DNA of 27,304 bases from UBA3496 sp964558115 (GTDB lineage Bacteria > UBA8248), in NCBI GenBank assembly GCA_964558115.1, contig CAZLCI010000024.1:1-27304 (forward strand), read 5' to 3'. Shown piece by piece: positions 1 through 8,345 of this stretch. The notes under the pieces are model-generated. The model was not told the origin of the DNA, ran no database searches, and saw only the letters and a list, made by a program, of their open reading frames with translations. Position 1 is the stretch's first letter. Each line of letters begins with the position of its first letter. The position numbers were made by a program, and so were the translations under genes.

Positions 1-6
1 ATTTGA

Positions 7-459
7 TTAATCCAAATTCGGCTGAATTTGTTCTGGAATATCAACAGGCAGACATTCGACTTCAAGTTCCCTAAGAACTTGAGACAAAACACCTCCCATC
101 TTAATTCCAACTGCATCTCCTTCAAGTACAAGAGGTACTGAAACGGTAATTTTTTGATCCATCCTAATTTCAAGCAAATCTACATGAACATAGGAACCAT
201 TCATAACATTATAATTTAGGTCTTTCACAATTACCGATCTTTCTTTCTTCTTTTCGCCTACAACCTTTAGTTTAAAAACAACATTACTTCCTGCTGAGGT
301 ATTTAAAAGAGAAGACAACACCTCAGGATCAAATTGGATAGATACTGGCTCATCAACTCCATAAACAACAGCAGGTACAAGACCATCTTTCCTTAACCTT
401 TTAGCGTAACTCTTTCCTTTTCCTTCTCTTACTTCTGCTTCAAGTATTATGTCTTCCAT
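7..459 (-). CDS. rplY: 50S ribosomal protein L25 (TL5/CTC type), early-ending
   Basis: L25 binds 5S rRNA in the large ribosomal subunit. The N-terminal half (about residues 4-95) has the L25 fold signature: a KGKSYAKRLRKDGLVPAVVYG stretch and the conserved HVDLLEI near residues 93-99. It continues into the C-terminal beta domain of the longer CTC/TL5 form (VPLVLEGDAVGIKMGGVL, LEVECLPVDIPE). TL5-type proteins usually run past 185 residues, but this frame stops at residue 150, just after the DIPEQIQ segment where homologues enter a VDVS-like strand. Two in-frame codons after the stop (Ser-Asn) fit that strand, so a TTA-to-TAA change is one explanation. The start is ATG with GGAG nine bases upstream. 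It lies 36 bases downstream of prs, as in many bacteria (prs-rplY-pth). Identity is secure; whether the C-terminus is genuine is not. Confidence 0.88.
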   Translation of the reverse strand: MEDIILEAEVREGKGKSYAKRLRKDGLVPAVVYGVDEPVSIQFDPEVLSSLLNTSAGSNVVFKLKVVGEKKKERSVIVKDLNYNVMNGSYVHVDLLEIRMDQKITVSVPLVLEGDAVGIKMGGVLSQVLRELEVECLPVDIPEQIQPNLD

Positions 460-495
460 ACGTCTTGCTCCGTTTTAAGAAGATAGAATGTTATT

Positions 496-1440
496 CTAAA
501 TAAAAAGACTACTCACTGAAGAATCTTCATGAATACGAGTAATTGCTTCTGCAAGAAGTTCTCCTATAGTCAAAACTTTCACTTTTTCAGATTCTTTCAA
601 CTCATATGGAAGTGGTATAGTATCTGTTGTAACCAATTCTTCCAAGACCGAATCGGCAATTCTACTTGATGCAGGGCCTGAAAGAACAGGATGAGTACAA
701 CAGGCATATACTCGACTTGCTCCTTTGTCTACCAATGCGGTCGCAGCCTGAGTTAATGTTCCAGCTGTATCTACTATATCATCGACAATTAGAACATCAC
801 GTCCTTTTACATCACCAATAATCCTCATAACCTCTGATTCATTTGCTCTTTCTCTTCTTTTATCTATTATACCAAGACCTGCATTAAGTCTTTTAGCGTA
901 AGCTCTTGCTCTTTCAACTCCTCCCGCATCAGGAGAAACTATAACTGGGTCATGAAGATCCATACTCGAAAAGTAATTAATCATTACAGGGGCAGCATAA
1001 AGATGGTCTACAGGAATATCAAAAAAACCCTGAATTTGTCCTGCATGTAAATCTATTGTAATAACCCTATCTGCTCCAGCTGCAGTCAAGAGATTAGCTA
1101 CCAACTTAGCTGTAATTGGAACTCTCGGTTGTACTTTTCTGTCCTGTCTAGCATAAGCAAAATATGGGATTACCGCAGTTATTCTTTCAGCAGAAGATCT
1201 CCTGAAAGCATCAAGCATAATAAGCATTTCTATTAAATTTGCATTACCTGGATGACACAGGCTCTGTATAACAAAAACATCTGCGCCACGAACATTTTCC
1301 TGAATTTGCACAGAAGTTTCTCCATCACTAAAATCAACAATATCAATCTCACCTTTCTCTATTCCTAAAGACTGAAAAATACAATCTGAAAGGAGTGGAT
1401 TAGACCTACCTGAAAAAACTTTTATACGCCTGTTTGTCAA
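496..1440 (-). CDS. prs: Ribose-phosphate pyrophosphokinase
   Basis: PRPP synthetase transfers pyrophosphate from ATP to ribose 5-phosphate, giving PRPP for nucleotide, histidine, tryptophan and NAD synthesis in the cytosol. Family motifs are clear: IKVFSGRSNPLL at the N-terminus, FSDGETSVQIQENVRG, the AVIPYFAYARQDRK flexible/ATP loop, ITIDLHAGQIQGFFDIPVDHL, and the PRPP-binding loop VLIVDDIVDTAGT. I set the start at TTG 1440-1438, which has an AAGGG ribosome binding site seven bases upstream and gives 314 residues, the usual family length. A longer in-frame reading from TTG 1509 would add 23 residues with no counterpart in the family. It lies downstream of ispE, and PRPP also feeds the nadD branch encoded elsewhere in the window. 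Confidence 0.96.
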   Translation of the reverse strand: MTNRRIKVFSGRSNPLLSDCIFQSLGIEKGEIDIVDFSDGETSVQIQENVRGADVFVIQSLCHPGNANLIEMLIMLDAFRRSSAERITAVIPYFAYARQDRKVQPRVPITAKLVANLLTAAGADRVITIDLHAGQIQGFFDIPVDHLYAAPVMINYFSSMDLHDPVIVSPDAGGVERARAYAKRLNAGLGIIDKRRERANESEVMRIIGDVKGRDVLIVDDIVDTAGTLTQAATALVDKGASRVYACCTHPVLSGPASSRIADSVLEELVTTDTIPLPYELKESEKVKVLTIGELLAEAITRIHEDSSVSSLFI

Positions 1441-1481
1441 AACAATACCCTTTAGACTCAAGTAGAACGATAAAACCGAAG

Positions 1482-1509
1482 TTCTTACTCTATCTGTATA
1501 ATTTGTCAA
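1482..1509 (-). promoter_or_regulatory. Possible sigma70-type promoter for prs
   Basis: A perfect TTGACA (1509-1504) lies about 65 bases upstream of the chosen prs start, just past the candidate ispE terminator. The best -10 match at a 16-base spacing is TAAGAA, only three of six consensus positions, so this is weak. The same TTG could be misread as a prs start codon. Confidence 0.25.
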
Positions 1510-1518
1510 GTCCAGTTT

Positions 1519-1580
1519 AAAAAAAAACTAAAGAGAATCACATTTTATCGCATATATTGAAAAACATTCCAAAGTGATTC
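1519..1580 (-). terminator. Possible rho-independent terminator after ispE
   Basis: On the minus strand, GAATCAC (1580-1574) and GTGATTC (1541-1535) form a perfect 7-bp stem, followed within a few bases by a run of nine T (1527-1519). The loop is long (about 32 bases), so the structure is weak. It begins a few bases past the ispE stop and precedes the candidate prs promoter. Confidence 0.3.
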
Positions 1581-1584
1581 TTCA

Positions 1585-2460
1585 TTAGAATTTAAAATTA
1601 CTATTCTTCAAGATACTTCCTTGCAAAGGTCTAACAACTGAAACCCATAATTTCTTTTTGGAAGAAAAAAAATTAAAAGCATTAATTAAGTCATTTTTTC
1701 TCGAGTAAATTCCGAATAAGGCAGAACCGCTGCCACTTAAAAGTGCTAGTTTTGATCCAAATTCTAACAATTTATTTTTATACTCCCTAAGAAAAGGGTA
1801 TCTTAGAAAAACAACCTCTTCTAGGTCATTTTCTCGGCAATCATATCTTTTGCTTAATCTGGATAGCTGAGTATTTTCAATGCTACTTTTTAATATTTTC
1901 TCCCTAGACCATCCATAAACTTCATGTGTATATAAAGAGATAGGAGGCTTGACAATTAAAACATAATATCTAGGGCTAAATTTACAAGGATACAATTTTT
2001 CATCACCCTTCCCCGCAAAAATATAACTTGGCCCACCTAAAAAAAATGGCACATCTGCGCCTAATTTCTTTGCTAGACTTTCAAGTTTTTTCAAAGGGTA
2101 ATTGATTCCCCAAAGCTTATTCAAAAACCACAGCACGAAGGCAGCGTTTCCACTTCCACCCCCTAAACCAGCTCCAATAGGAATTTTCTTTTCTAAGTGT
2201 ATTGTTGCACCTAACTCTTTATCACCAAATTCTTCACGAAGGAGGTCTGCAGCTTTATATATAATATTATGCTTCCCTTTTATCGAAGAATTATCAACAA
2301 AAATGTCTATTCTCCTCTTTCTTTTGCCTATTAGAAACTGATCAAAAAGATCAACTTGCACAAGATGTGTCTGAACCTCATGAAACCCATCTTCTCTCAA
2401 CCCAAGGATTTTTAGTCCTAAATTTATTTTAGCTGGACTTGAGATTCGAATTGAAGACAA
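1585..2460 (-). CDS. ispE: 4-diphosphocytidyl-2-C-methyl-D-erythritol kinase
   Basis: IspE is the ATP-dependent GHMP-family kinase of the methylerythritol phosphate route to isoprenoids, phosphorylating CDP-methylerythritol. All three GHMP motifs are visible: PAKINLGL (about residues 9-16), the ATP loop IPIGAGLGGGSGNAA (about 94-108) and LSGSGSALFGI near the C-terminus (about 241-251). At 291 residues it is of normal length. The start is TTG, with AGGAG nine bases upstream; the nearby ATG is in another frame. It lies between the LolB-like gene and prs, the order found in gammaproteobacteria and others. The product pathway supplies undecaprenyl phosphate, the carrier recycled by the uppP gene of this window. 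Confidence 0.96.
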   Translation of the reverse strand: MSSIRISSPAKINLGLKILGLREDGFHEVQTHLVQVDLFDQFLIGKRKRRIDIFVDNSSIKGKHNIIYKAADLLREEFGDKELGATIHLEKKIPIGAGLGGGSGNAAFVLWFLNKLWGINYPLKKLESLAKKLGADVPFFLGGPSYIFAGKGDEKLYPCKFSPRYYVLIVKPPISLYTHEVYGWSREKILKSSIENTQLSRLSKRYDCRENDLEEVVFLRYPFLREYKNKLLEFGSKLALLSGSGSALFGIYSRKNDLINAFNFFSSKKKLWVSVVRPLQGSILKNSNFKF

Positions 2461-2475
2461 CTTTCATTTCTCCTA

Positions 2476-3336
2476 CTAATCGAAAAACAAATGATGAATA
2501 GTAACATCTAAAGGAACTTTAAAATTAAATGCATTTCTTTGAATAGAACTAAATATTGAACTATTCAGTTCCTCGATTTCAATTTTTAAGTGTGCTTTAT
2601 TCTTAGGATTCACTAATAATATAGTTTTAGGAAATAATATCCCATCAATTTTTTCATAAGAAAGATACCGAACAAATAATTTTTGTCCAGATAAAACAAT
2701 TTCGACTTTTTTTGGCATTAAAGAATTTTTATTTATCCAAAAAGTTCTAGAATTTTTCATATCTTTCTTTATAGGTATTAAAACTCCCTCTATCTTATCA
2801 AATCTATAATTCTTAGATTGAAATTTTGGTTTCAGAACGCTAAAGATTTCAAGAAGCATATCTAACTCTACAGGTATTCCAAACAAATTTTCCATAGTTT
2901 TTTTGGTAAAATCTCCTACATACAATTTCTGTTTTGTGATGTGAAAAATCTTTAGACTCTTTCCTTTTGCAAAGATTGAAAAATAAGGATTCCCGAAAGG
3001 ACTTAAGATTTCCATTCTAAACGAATTTGGTTTTTCCCAGACTAGAAAAGCATTTCCAGAAAAAGTTCCTTCTTCAAATCCAATTTCTTGATGAAAAACA
3101 CTTCCACTCTTATTGGTTTCAGGAAAAAAGATTTCAAAAGAAGCGAAAGAACGGATAGATCGGACAGACTTATTAGATTTTATTATCTCAAAAATCTCTT
3201 CTTTTTCAGCGAAAAATTCTACCTTATCCTTAAGAAAATTATTGAAACTACATGAACTTAATAAAGTCCCAGATAATAATAGAAGGACGATTACATGAAG
3301 GCATTTTTTCTTTTTTTTAAAATTATATTCAATCAT
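2476..3336 (-). CDS. LolB-like outer-membrane lipoprotein
   Basis: The protein starts with a basic, hydrophobic signal ending in a lipobox (LLSSC, Cys at about residue 29), so it is a predicted lipoprotein. The mature part resembles the LolB/DUF4292 fold: a beta-rich stretch with SFEIFFPETNKSGSVFHQE, then FRMEILSPFGNPYFSIFAKG, typical of lipoprotein-binding half-barrels. LolB accepts lipoproteins from LolA and inserts them in the outer membrane. Position supports the call: it lies directly upstream of ispE and prs, as lolB does in Escherichia coli. Sequence similarity is only moderate and at 286 residues it is longer than classical LolB (about 200). The ATG start overlaps the end of the TPR gene by eight bases, which suggests translational coupling. 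Confidence 0.65.
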   Translation of the reverse strand: MIEYNFKKKKKCLHVIVLLLLSGTLLSSCSFNNFLKDKVEFFAEKEEIFEIIKSNKSVRSIRSFASFEIFFPETNKSGSVFHQEIGFEEGTFSGNAFLVWEKPNSFRMEILSPFGNPYFSIFAKGKSLKIFHITKQKLYVGDFTKKTMENLFGIPVELDMLLEIFSVLKPKFQSKNYRFDKIEGVLIPIKKDMKNSRTFWINKNSLMPKKVEIVLSGQKLFVRYLSYEKIDGILFPKTILLVNPKNKAHLKIEIEELNSSIFSSIQRNAFNFKVPLDVTIHHLFFD

Positions 3337-5041
3337 TGTTTTTTCGTTTCATTTGAAGTTCAATTTTTTTTCTAATTCTCCTAGAATCTTTTGAACCTTT
3401 TTTTATGGATTGTTTCCAGAAAAATATAGCTTTTTTATTCTTCTTCAAAGAAAGATAAATATCTCCTAAATGTTCAAGAACTACAGGATCATCTGGGAGT
3501 TTTTTGAATGCAATGAGTACCTTTTCAAGTGCCTCTTGAAATTTTCCCTGCCTGAAATATACCCATCCTATACTATCTAAGAAAGCAGGATTATTTGGCT
3601 CTTTTTTTAGAGCTTTTAGAATAAGTTCTTCAGCTATATTTATTTTGATATTTAATTCTGAATACATATAACCCAATAGATTTAATGCATTCGAATTATC
3701 AGGTGCAATGGACAATATTTTTTTTATCTCAGACTCTACTTTTTTCCACATTTTTGTTTCGTAGTATACTGTTGCTAGATAATATAGGTATTGTAGGTTC
3801 TTCGGTTCTTTCTTGAGCGCAATTTTTAAAATCTTTATTGCTTTCTTTTTTTCTCCTTTTTTTGAGAGAAATTTCCCTCTCAAAAAATCAATTCTCGACT
3901 CTTGAGGATATAATCTATTCATATCATTTAAAATATAAAATGCCTTCTTCCAATTTTCTGTTTTTGCATAAAGAATAGAAAGTTCAAGACTAATCTCTAA
4001 ATCAGAACCTTCAATTTCAAGATATGACAACAACTCTTTTTTCGCCGAATCAATACGACCAAGTCTTTGATATATTCTAGAGACAAATAATCTCGCCTCT
4101 TGGTCTTTTGGATTTTTATTTATAACGAAACGAAATTCAGAAAGTGCACGTGTGTAATTACCCTTTTTATAGTAGAGAATTCCTAACACACTATGTATTT
4201 GCATATTCCCAGGAGTTTCTTTTTTTATCGATTCAAATTCGTTGATGGCTCGACTATAATTTTGCTCTTTTATGAAAAGTTGACCTAATCTGTAACGAGC
4301 TAGTTGATTATTAGGAACAATTTTCAAAAATCTTTTATAAATAATCTGCGCTTGCGTAAACAAACCCTGTTTCTCATACAAACTACCTAAAAGAAAAAGA
4401 CCTGCCTTATAATTAGGGTTGATTTTCAATAATGCAATTATATTTCGTTGAGATTGTTTGAAATTTCCAGAAAGGTAATACGCCTTTGAAATATAAAATA
4501 AAATCAAAACATTTCCAGGTCGTTTTTCTTTAATTTCATTAAGCAATCTTAATGACTGATTATACTTTTTCATTTCAATTAAAACACTAGAGAGCAACAA
4601 TTTCGATTCAAAATGTTCGGAATCTAGTTTGACTGATTTTCTGTAATATTTTTCCGCTAAAGAATATTTTTCTGAGGAATTATATAATCCTCCCAGAATA
4701 AAATTCGCCCTGAAGTTTTCGGAGTTACTATCTATTGCTTTCAAGGCATTCTTTTCTGCTTTATCTATATCTCCCTGCCGCAAATTTAATTCAGCGATAC
4801 GCAAGTACAGAAATGAAGAACCAGGATCACTTTTCAAAGCTCTTTGATAAAAGAATTTTGCTGAATCAAACCTGCCTTTCAATTCTTCCATATATCCATC
4901 TATAAAATCTTTATATGATTCAGCAGTAGAGGAACTTTTAAACAGTGGAGGTCTGTATTTATTTGCTAAGTCAGGAGAGACACAACCGGATACAAAAAAA
5001 ATTATTAAAAGAAACTGCAATCGTATTAAATTCCAAATCAT
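3329..5041 (-). CDS. TPR-repeat lipoprotein
   Basis: The 570-residue protein begins with a signal peptide and lipobox (VSGC, about residue 20), then consists almost entirely of tetratricopeptide repeats. There are roughly a dozen 34-residue units with the usual W/L-G-Y-A-P spacing, for example the one ending in NNPAFLDSIGWVYFRQGKF near residue 480. TPR lipoproteins act as scaffolds at the envelope; no enzymatic motif is present, so the partner is unknown. The start is ATG 5041-5039, overlapping the upstream TGA by one base (TGATG); a TTG three bases earlier is less likely. Its link to the LolB-like gene (eight-base overlap) suggests a role in outer-membrane assembly or lipoprotein traffic, but that is inference from context. 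Confidence 0.85.
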   Translation of the reverse strand: MIWNLIRLQFLLIIFFVSGCVSPDLANKYRPPLFKSSSTAESYKDFIDGYMEELKGRFDSAKFFYQRALKSDPGSSFLYLRIAELNLRQGDIDKAEKNALKAIDSNSENFRANFILGGLYNSSEKYSLAEKYYRKSVKLDSEHFESKLLLSSVLIEMKKYNQSLRLLNEIKEKRPGNVLILFYISKAYYLSGNFKQSQRNIIALLKINPNYKAGLFLLGSLYEKQGLFTQAQIIYKRFLKIVPNNQLARYRLGQLFIKEQNYSRAINEFESIKKETPGNMQIHSVLGILYYKKGNYTRALSEFRFVINKNPKDQEARLFVSRIYQRLGRIDSAKKELLSYLEIEGSDLEISLELSILYAKTENWKKAFYILNDMNRLYPQESRIDFLRGKFLSKKGEKKKAIKILKIALKKEPKNLQYLYYLATVYYETKMWKKVESEIKKILSIAPDNSNALNLLGYMYSELNIKINIAEELILKALKKEPNNPAFLDSIGWVYFRQGKFQEALEKVLIAFKKLPDDPVVLEHLGDIYLSLKKNKKAIFFWKQSIKKGSKDSRRIRKKIELQMKRKNND

Positions 5042-5529
5042 CAATCTTCCACTTTCTTTATTTTTACTAATAGTTTTTTAGCCATTTCTTTGAATTCCAT
5101 ATCGTCAATCTCATCTATCAATTCACATGCTTTTTCTTCATCTTCTTTAGAAATGGGTTTAGGTTCATATTCCTCTTTCATTTCGGATTTATCATTCGAA
5201 AACTTAAAAGACCCGAAAGGTTTACTAGAAAGAACAAATTTAATTTCCTTGATTCTTTTATCTCCTAGATGTTCGTTCAATTTTTCTTTCAACTCCTCTG
5301 CTTCAGACTGTAACTGTGCCAACCAAATATTTTCTTCAACTTCCACAAAAATTGTTTTCCCTCTAAGAAGAGAGGGTCTTGCAATCTTCAAAATATCTGG
5401 TCCTACTATCTCACTCCATGCTTTAAACATTTCACTTAAGGTGAAATGTTTAGCCCAAGACTCTTTGCGACCTAAAGAATTGAAAATTTCTTCCATTTTC
5501 CTGAATTTGCTAAATCTAAAATTTTTCAA
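5041..5529 (-). CDS. DUF721 (DciA-like) protein
   Basis: This small protein carries a DUF721 domain: a helical stretch with LSEMFKAWSEIVGPDILKIARPSLLRGKTIFVEV (about residues 30-65), followed by WLAQLQSEAEELKEKLNEHLG (about 70-90). The W-x-x-I-VG-P-I, L-x-x-G-x-L/I-x-V pattern is the family hallmark. DciA proteins load or stimulate the replicative helicase DnaB in bacteria lacking DnaC; whether this copy does is not shown. The C-terminal 60 residues are acidic and lysine-rich, with no recognised domain. I chose TTG 5529 because AGGTGA lies about four bases upstream. An earlier TTG (5556) and a later ATG (about 5496) are alternatives. It overlaps the TPR gene start by one base. Confidence 0.75.
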   Translation of the reverse strand: MKNFRFSKFRKMEEIFNSLGRKESWAKHFTLSEMFKAWSEIVGPDILKIARPSLLRGKTIFVEVEENIWLAQLQSEAEELKEKLNEHLGDKRIKEIKFVLSSKPFGSFKFSNDKSEMKEEYEPKPISKEDEEKACELIDEIDDMEFKEMAKKLLVKIKKVED

Positions 5530-5562
5530 AATTTCACCTAAATAAAGACGAAACAAAGTCAG

Positions 5563-6210
5563 CTAAGATAAATCTGTAATTGCATCCATAACTTTCTCGA
5601 TAATTTTTGTACTCGAGTCCTTGACACTAGGATTCTGATACTCTTTTTTAAAATTTATAGGTGGGCCGAACCGAACCTCAATTTTAACACCAAACCTAGG
5701 AAAGATCTTTCCCACAGGAATGAGTCTCTCTGTTCCTTTAACTAAAACAGGAACAACAGTAGGTTTGGTAGTCTTTATGATTCTTCCAACCATTCTATTT
5801 CCAGATTTTATCTTACTATCAACACTTCTAGTACCCTCCGGATAAAGAACTACTCTACTTTCTATTATGTGTTCCTCAATTGATCTGATAGAACTTAAAT
5901 TTGCACTTCCACGTTTTATGGGGAATCCCCCTATTTTCTTTAGGAACCATCCAATAAAAGGAATAGAAAAAAGTTCTTGTTTTCCAGCCTGACGAATAAA
6001 TTCATTTGGGTATTTTGTATAAATAGCCCAAGGAACTAAAAAAACATCAAAAGCAGAAAGATGGTTACTTAAGAAGAGTACTCTATTTCCATGAGGAATA
6101 TTTTCTTGACCAAATACCTTACAATCTACAAAAAAACGAATAAAAAAATTAACTATTTGAAAGCTAGATGCTAGTATAAATCTGTCATATAATCTCTCTA
6201 ACCTGCCCAT
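5563..6210 (-). CDS. PlsC-type 1-acyl-glycerol-phosphate acyltransferase
   Basis: The protein shows the glycerolipid acyltransferase motifs in order: NHLSAFD (NHxxxxD catalytic dyad, about residues 49-55), GGFPIKRG (motif II, about 93-100), YPEGTRS (motif III, about 122-128) and VPVLVKGTE (motif IV). The enzyme acylates lysophosphatidic acid, or a related lysolipid, at the cytoplasmic membrane face. A hydrophobic segment near the N-terminus would anchor it. The exact acceptor cannot be read from sequence, so no symbol is given. The start is ATG 6210 with AAAGG about eight bases upstream; an in-frame TTG two codons earlier is less likely. It is the first gene of the leftward group and faces the manB operon across a divergent promoter region. 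Confidence 0.88.
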   Translation of the reverse strand: MGRLERLYDRFILASSFQIVNFFIRFFVDCKVFGQENIPHGNRVLFLSNHLSAFDVFLVPWAIYTKYPNEFIRQAGKQELFSIPFIGWFLKKIGGFPIKRGSANLSSIRSIEEHIIESRVVLYPEGTRSVDSKIKSGNRMVGRIIKTTKPTVVPVLVKGTERLIPVGKIFPRFGVKIEVRFGPPINFKKEYQNPSVKDSSTKIIEKVMDAITDLS

Positions 6211-6384
6211 TGTCAATAACCTTTTATAAACAATTTAATTCATCCCTGTTATTTATCAACAAAAAAGGATGTGGCATTATACACTTTTATTCGCCCAATA
6301 TTATCATTTTATACTTTAAGAGTTCTCAAGAAAACCAACCTTTGATAGTCAAAAATTACAAATCAATTAGATAGGATCCAATTC
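6211..6384. promoter_or_regulatory. Divergent promoter region between plsC-like and manB
   Basis: These 174 very AT-rich bases separate two divergent operons and should hold both promoters. On the minus strand there is a perfect TATAAT (6281-6276) about 65 bases before the plsC-like ATG, without a good -35. On the plus strand TATACT at about 6310 is a candidate -10, also with a poor -35, and TAGGAT upstream of the manB ATG is its ribosome binding site. No clear palindromic operator or hairpin was seen. Confidence 0.4.
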
Positions 6385-7761
6385 ATGAACAAGTTAAATG
6401 AATCTATTTTTAGAGAATACGATATCAGAGGAATCGTCCCTAAAGATTTAAACTCAAAGACTGTCCTTAATTTAGGCGAGGCCATTGGCAAATATTTTAT
6501 CAGCAAAAAGGTAGCCGAAATTGCTGTAGGACATGACTGTCGACTATCTTCACCAAAATTTTACGAATCTTTCATAAAAGGCGTCCTACTTTCGGGATGC
6601 AATGTAATAGGAGTGGGAATAGTCCCCACACCTTGTCTGTCTTTTGCCACACAATTTTTAGATGTAGGAGGCGGTGTACAAATAACCGGAAGTCACAATC
6701 CAAAAGATTACAATGGATTCAAAATTACATTGGGGAAAGAATCAGTTCATGGAAAAGAAATTAAAAAAATTTTTCAATATACAAAAGAGAAACATAAAAA
6801 AAAGTCATCTAAACTAGGAATATTTCAAAAGAAAAACATAAAAACTAAATATCTACAAAAAGCAACAGAAAACTTAGAAGTCAGTAGAAAAATAAAAGTT
6901 ATAGTAGACTCAGGAAACGGTGTTGGAGGTGAATTGGCCTGCAAAGTTTTAAGAAAAATTGGAGCAACCGTTCATGGTTTATTTATCAAACCAGATGGCA
7001 ATTTTCCAAACCATCATCCAGATCCTACTGTAGACTATAACCTTACCTCCTTAATAAAAAAGGTCAGAAAAACAAAATCTGAAATTGGCATAGCACTTGA
7101 TGGAGATGCAGATAGGATTGTCGTAGTGGATTCAAAAGGCGAAATTATGAGAGGAGACGAACTTCTAATAATTCTCTCGAAATCCGTATTGGAAAAAAAG
7201 CCAGGAGCATCGATAGTATTTGACGTTAAATGCTCTTCTCGTCTTCCAGATTCTATTAAAAAAATGAGAGGAAAGCCTATCATGTCACCTACTGGTCATT
7301 CCTTAGTCAGAGACAGAATGAATAAAGAAGGAGCTCTCCTTGGAGGAGAATTATCTGGACATATTTTCTTTTCAGACGAATACTACGGATTTGACGATGC
7401 CATATATACATCTGCGCGCTTAGTTTCCTACCTTTCAAGATTCAAAAAAACTTTATCAGATATTAGAAAAGAAATTCCGTCATCTGTTTCAACTCCAGAA
7501 ATAAGGATTCCTTGCAAAGACGACAGTATTAAATTTAGGATAGTTAAAAAATTGAAATTGATTTTCAAGGAAAAATACGAAATAAATGAAATAGACGGAA
7601 TACGAATCACCTTCAAAAATGGGTGGGCATTAATCAGAGCTTCAAACACTGAACCTGTAATAGTTTTAAGATTCGAAGCTAAAAATAAAGCATTGCTGAC
7701 AACTTATGAAAAAATAGTGTATGAAAAACTAGGCCAATTTGGGGTAAAAAGCTCACAATGA
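6385..7761 (+). CDS. manB: Phosphomannomutase / phosphoglucomutase
   Basis: This alpha-D-phosphohexomutase interconverts mannose (or glucose) 6-phosphate and 1-phosphate. The four family elements are present: the phosphoserine loop VQITGSHNP with Ser103, the Mg-binding loop DGDADR (239-244), the sugar-recognition GGELSGH (320-326) and the phosphate-binding RASNTEP near residue 425. At 458 residues it is typical of the AlgC/ManB group, and the opening FREYDIRGIVP is characteristic. Its operon partner manC uses mannose 1-phosphate, which argues for a role in GDP-mannose synthesis; glucose phosphomutase activity is also usual in this family. The stop overlaps the next gene by four bases (ATGA). 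The start is ATG with TAGGAT upstream. Confidence 0.93.
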   Translation: MNKLNESIFREYDIRGIVPKDLNSKTVLNLGEAIGKYFISKKVAEIAVGHDCRLSSPKFYESFIKGVLLSGCNVIGVGIVPTPCLSFATQFLDVGGGVQITGSHNPKDYNGFKITLGKESVHGKEIKKIFQYTKEKHKKKSSKLGIFQKKNIKTKYLQKATENLEVSRKIKVIVDSGNGVGGELACKVLRKIGATVHGLFIKPDGNFPNHHPDPTVDYNLTSLIKKVRKTKSEIGIALDGDADRIVVVDSKGEIMRGDELLIILSKSVLEKKPGASIVFDVKCSSRLPDSIKKMRGKPIMSPTGHSLVRDRMNKEGALLGGELSGHIFFSDEYYGFDDAIYTSARLVSYLSRFKKTLSDIRKEIPSSVSTPEIRIPCKDDSIKFRIVKKLKLIFKEKYEINEIDGIRITFKNGWALIRASNTEPVIVLRFEAKNKALLTTYEKIVYEKLGQFGVKSSQ

Positions 7762-8345
7762 ATATTGCAAAAAAAACTTACGATTGGGTTTTGAATTGGG
7801 CTTCAACCCCTTATGCTTTATATGCATTAGTACTTCTCTCTTTCACAGAATCTTTTTTTTTCCCAATACCACCTGACATTCTTTTAATCGCAATTGCTTT
7901 TTCAAAACCAAAACAATCTTTTTTTTATGCCGGGCTTTGTTCTTTTGCTTCTGTCATTGGTGGGATAGTAGGCTATATCATTGGATATTATTTGTTTGAA
8001 TCAATTGGAAAATTAATTTTTGACTTATACGGTGGGATAGATGAATTTGAAACTGTAAAAGAATATTACAACTCAAAAGGGGCTTGGATGGTTCTTATAG
8101 GAGGATTTACTCCTGTTCCTTACAAATTAATCACAATTGCTTCTGGAGTATTCCTTTTAGATTTTAAAATTTTTCTTCTGTGCTCAGTGATCAGTCGTTC
8201 TGCGAGATTTTTCTTAGAAAGCTTGTTGATTTTTTATTTTGGTGAAAAAATACGTTTTATATTGGAAAAGTATTTCAATCTTTTTACAATCCTTCTATTT
8301 GTGACTGTTATTTTAGGTTTTCTCCTTTTTAGGGTCATTTTATAA
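7758..8345 (+). CDS. DedA/VTT-family membrane protein (YqaA-like)
   Basis: This 195-residue integral membrane protein belongs to the VTT (DedA/SNARE-associated) superfamily. It has a hydrophobic N-terminal segment with the LSFTESFFFPIPPDILLIA motif (E and PxPP re-entrant loop), a central GGIVGYIIGYYLF helix, then GGFTPVPYKLITIASGVF, the second re-entrant loop with the conserved Phe-x-Pro-x-Pro-x-K, and a terminal helix. The short YqaA-type layout fits. Some DedA proteins are known to translocate undecaprenyl phosphate or phospholipids. It lies between manB and manC, with uppP next, so a lipid-carrier function is attractive, but that is inference. Translation is probably coupled to manB through a four-base overlap. 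Confidence 0.88.
   Translation: MNIAKKTYDWVLNWASTPYALYALVLLSFTESFFFPIPPDILLIAIAFSKPKQSFFYAGLCSFASVIGGIVGYIIGYYLFESIGKLIFDLYGGIDEFETVKEYYNSKGAWMVLIGGFTPVPYKLITIASGVFLLDFKIFLLCSVISRSARFFLESLLIFYFGEKIRFILEKYFNLFTILLFVTVILGFLLFRVIL

Noticed and set aside
1510..1584. Possible tRNA gene between ispE and prs
   Set aside because: Some bacteria have one here, but no cloverleaf, T-loop motif or CCA end could be found.
3113..3298. Plus-strand ORFs opposite the LolB-like, DUF721 and other genes (for example 3113-3298, 5090-5545)
   Set aside because: They lie wholly inside well-supported genes on the other strand, lack ribosome binding sites and family motifs, and reflect stop-poor reverse frames.
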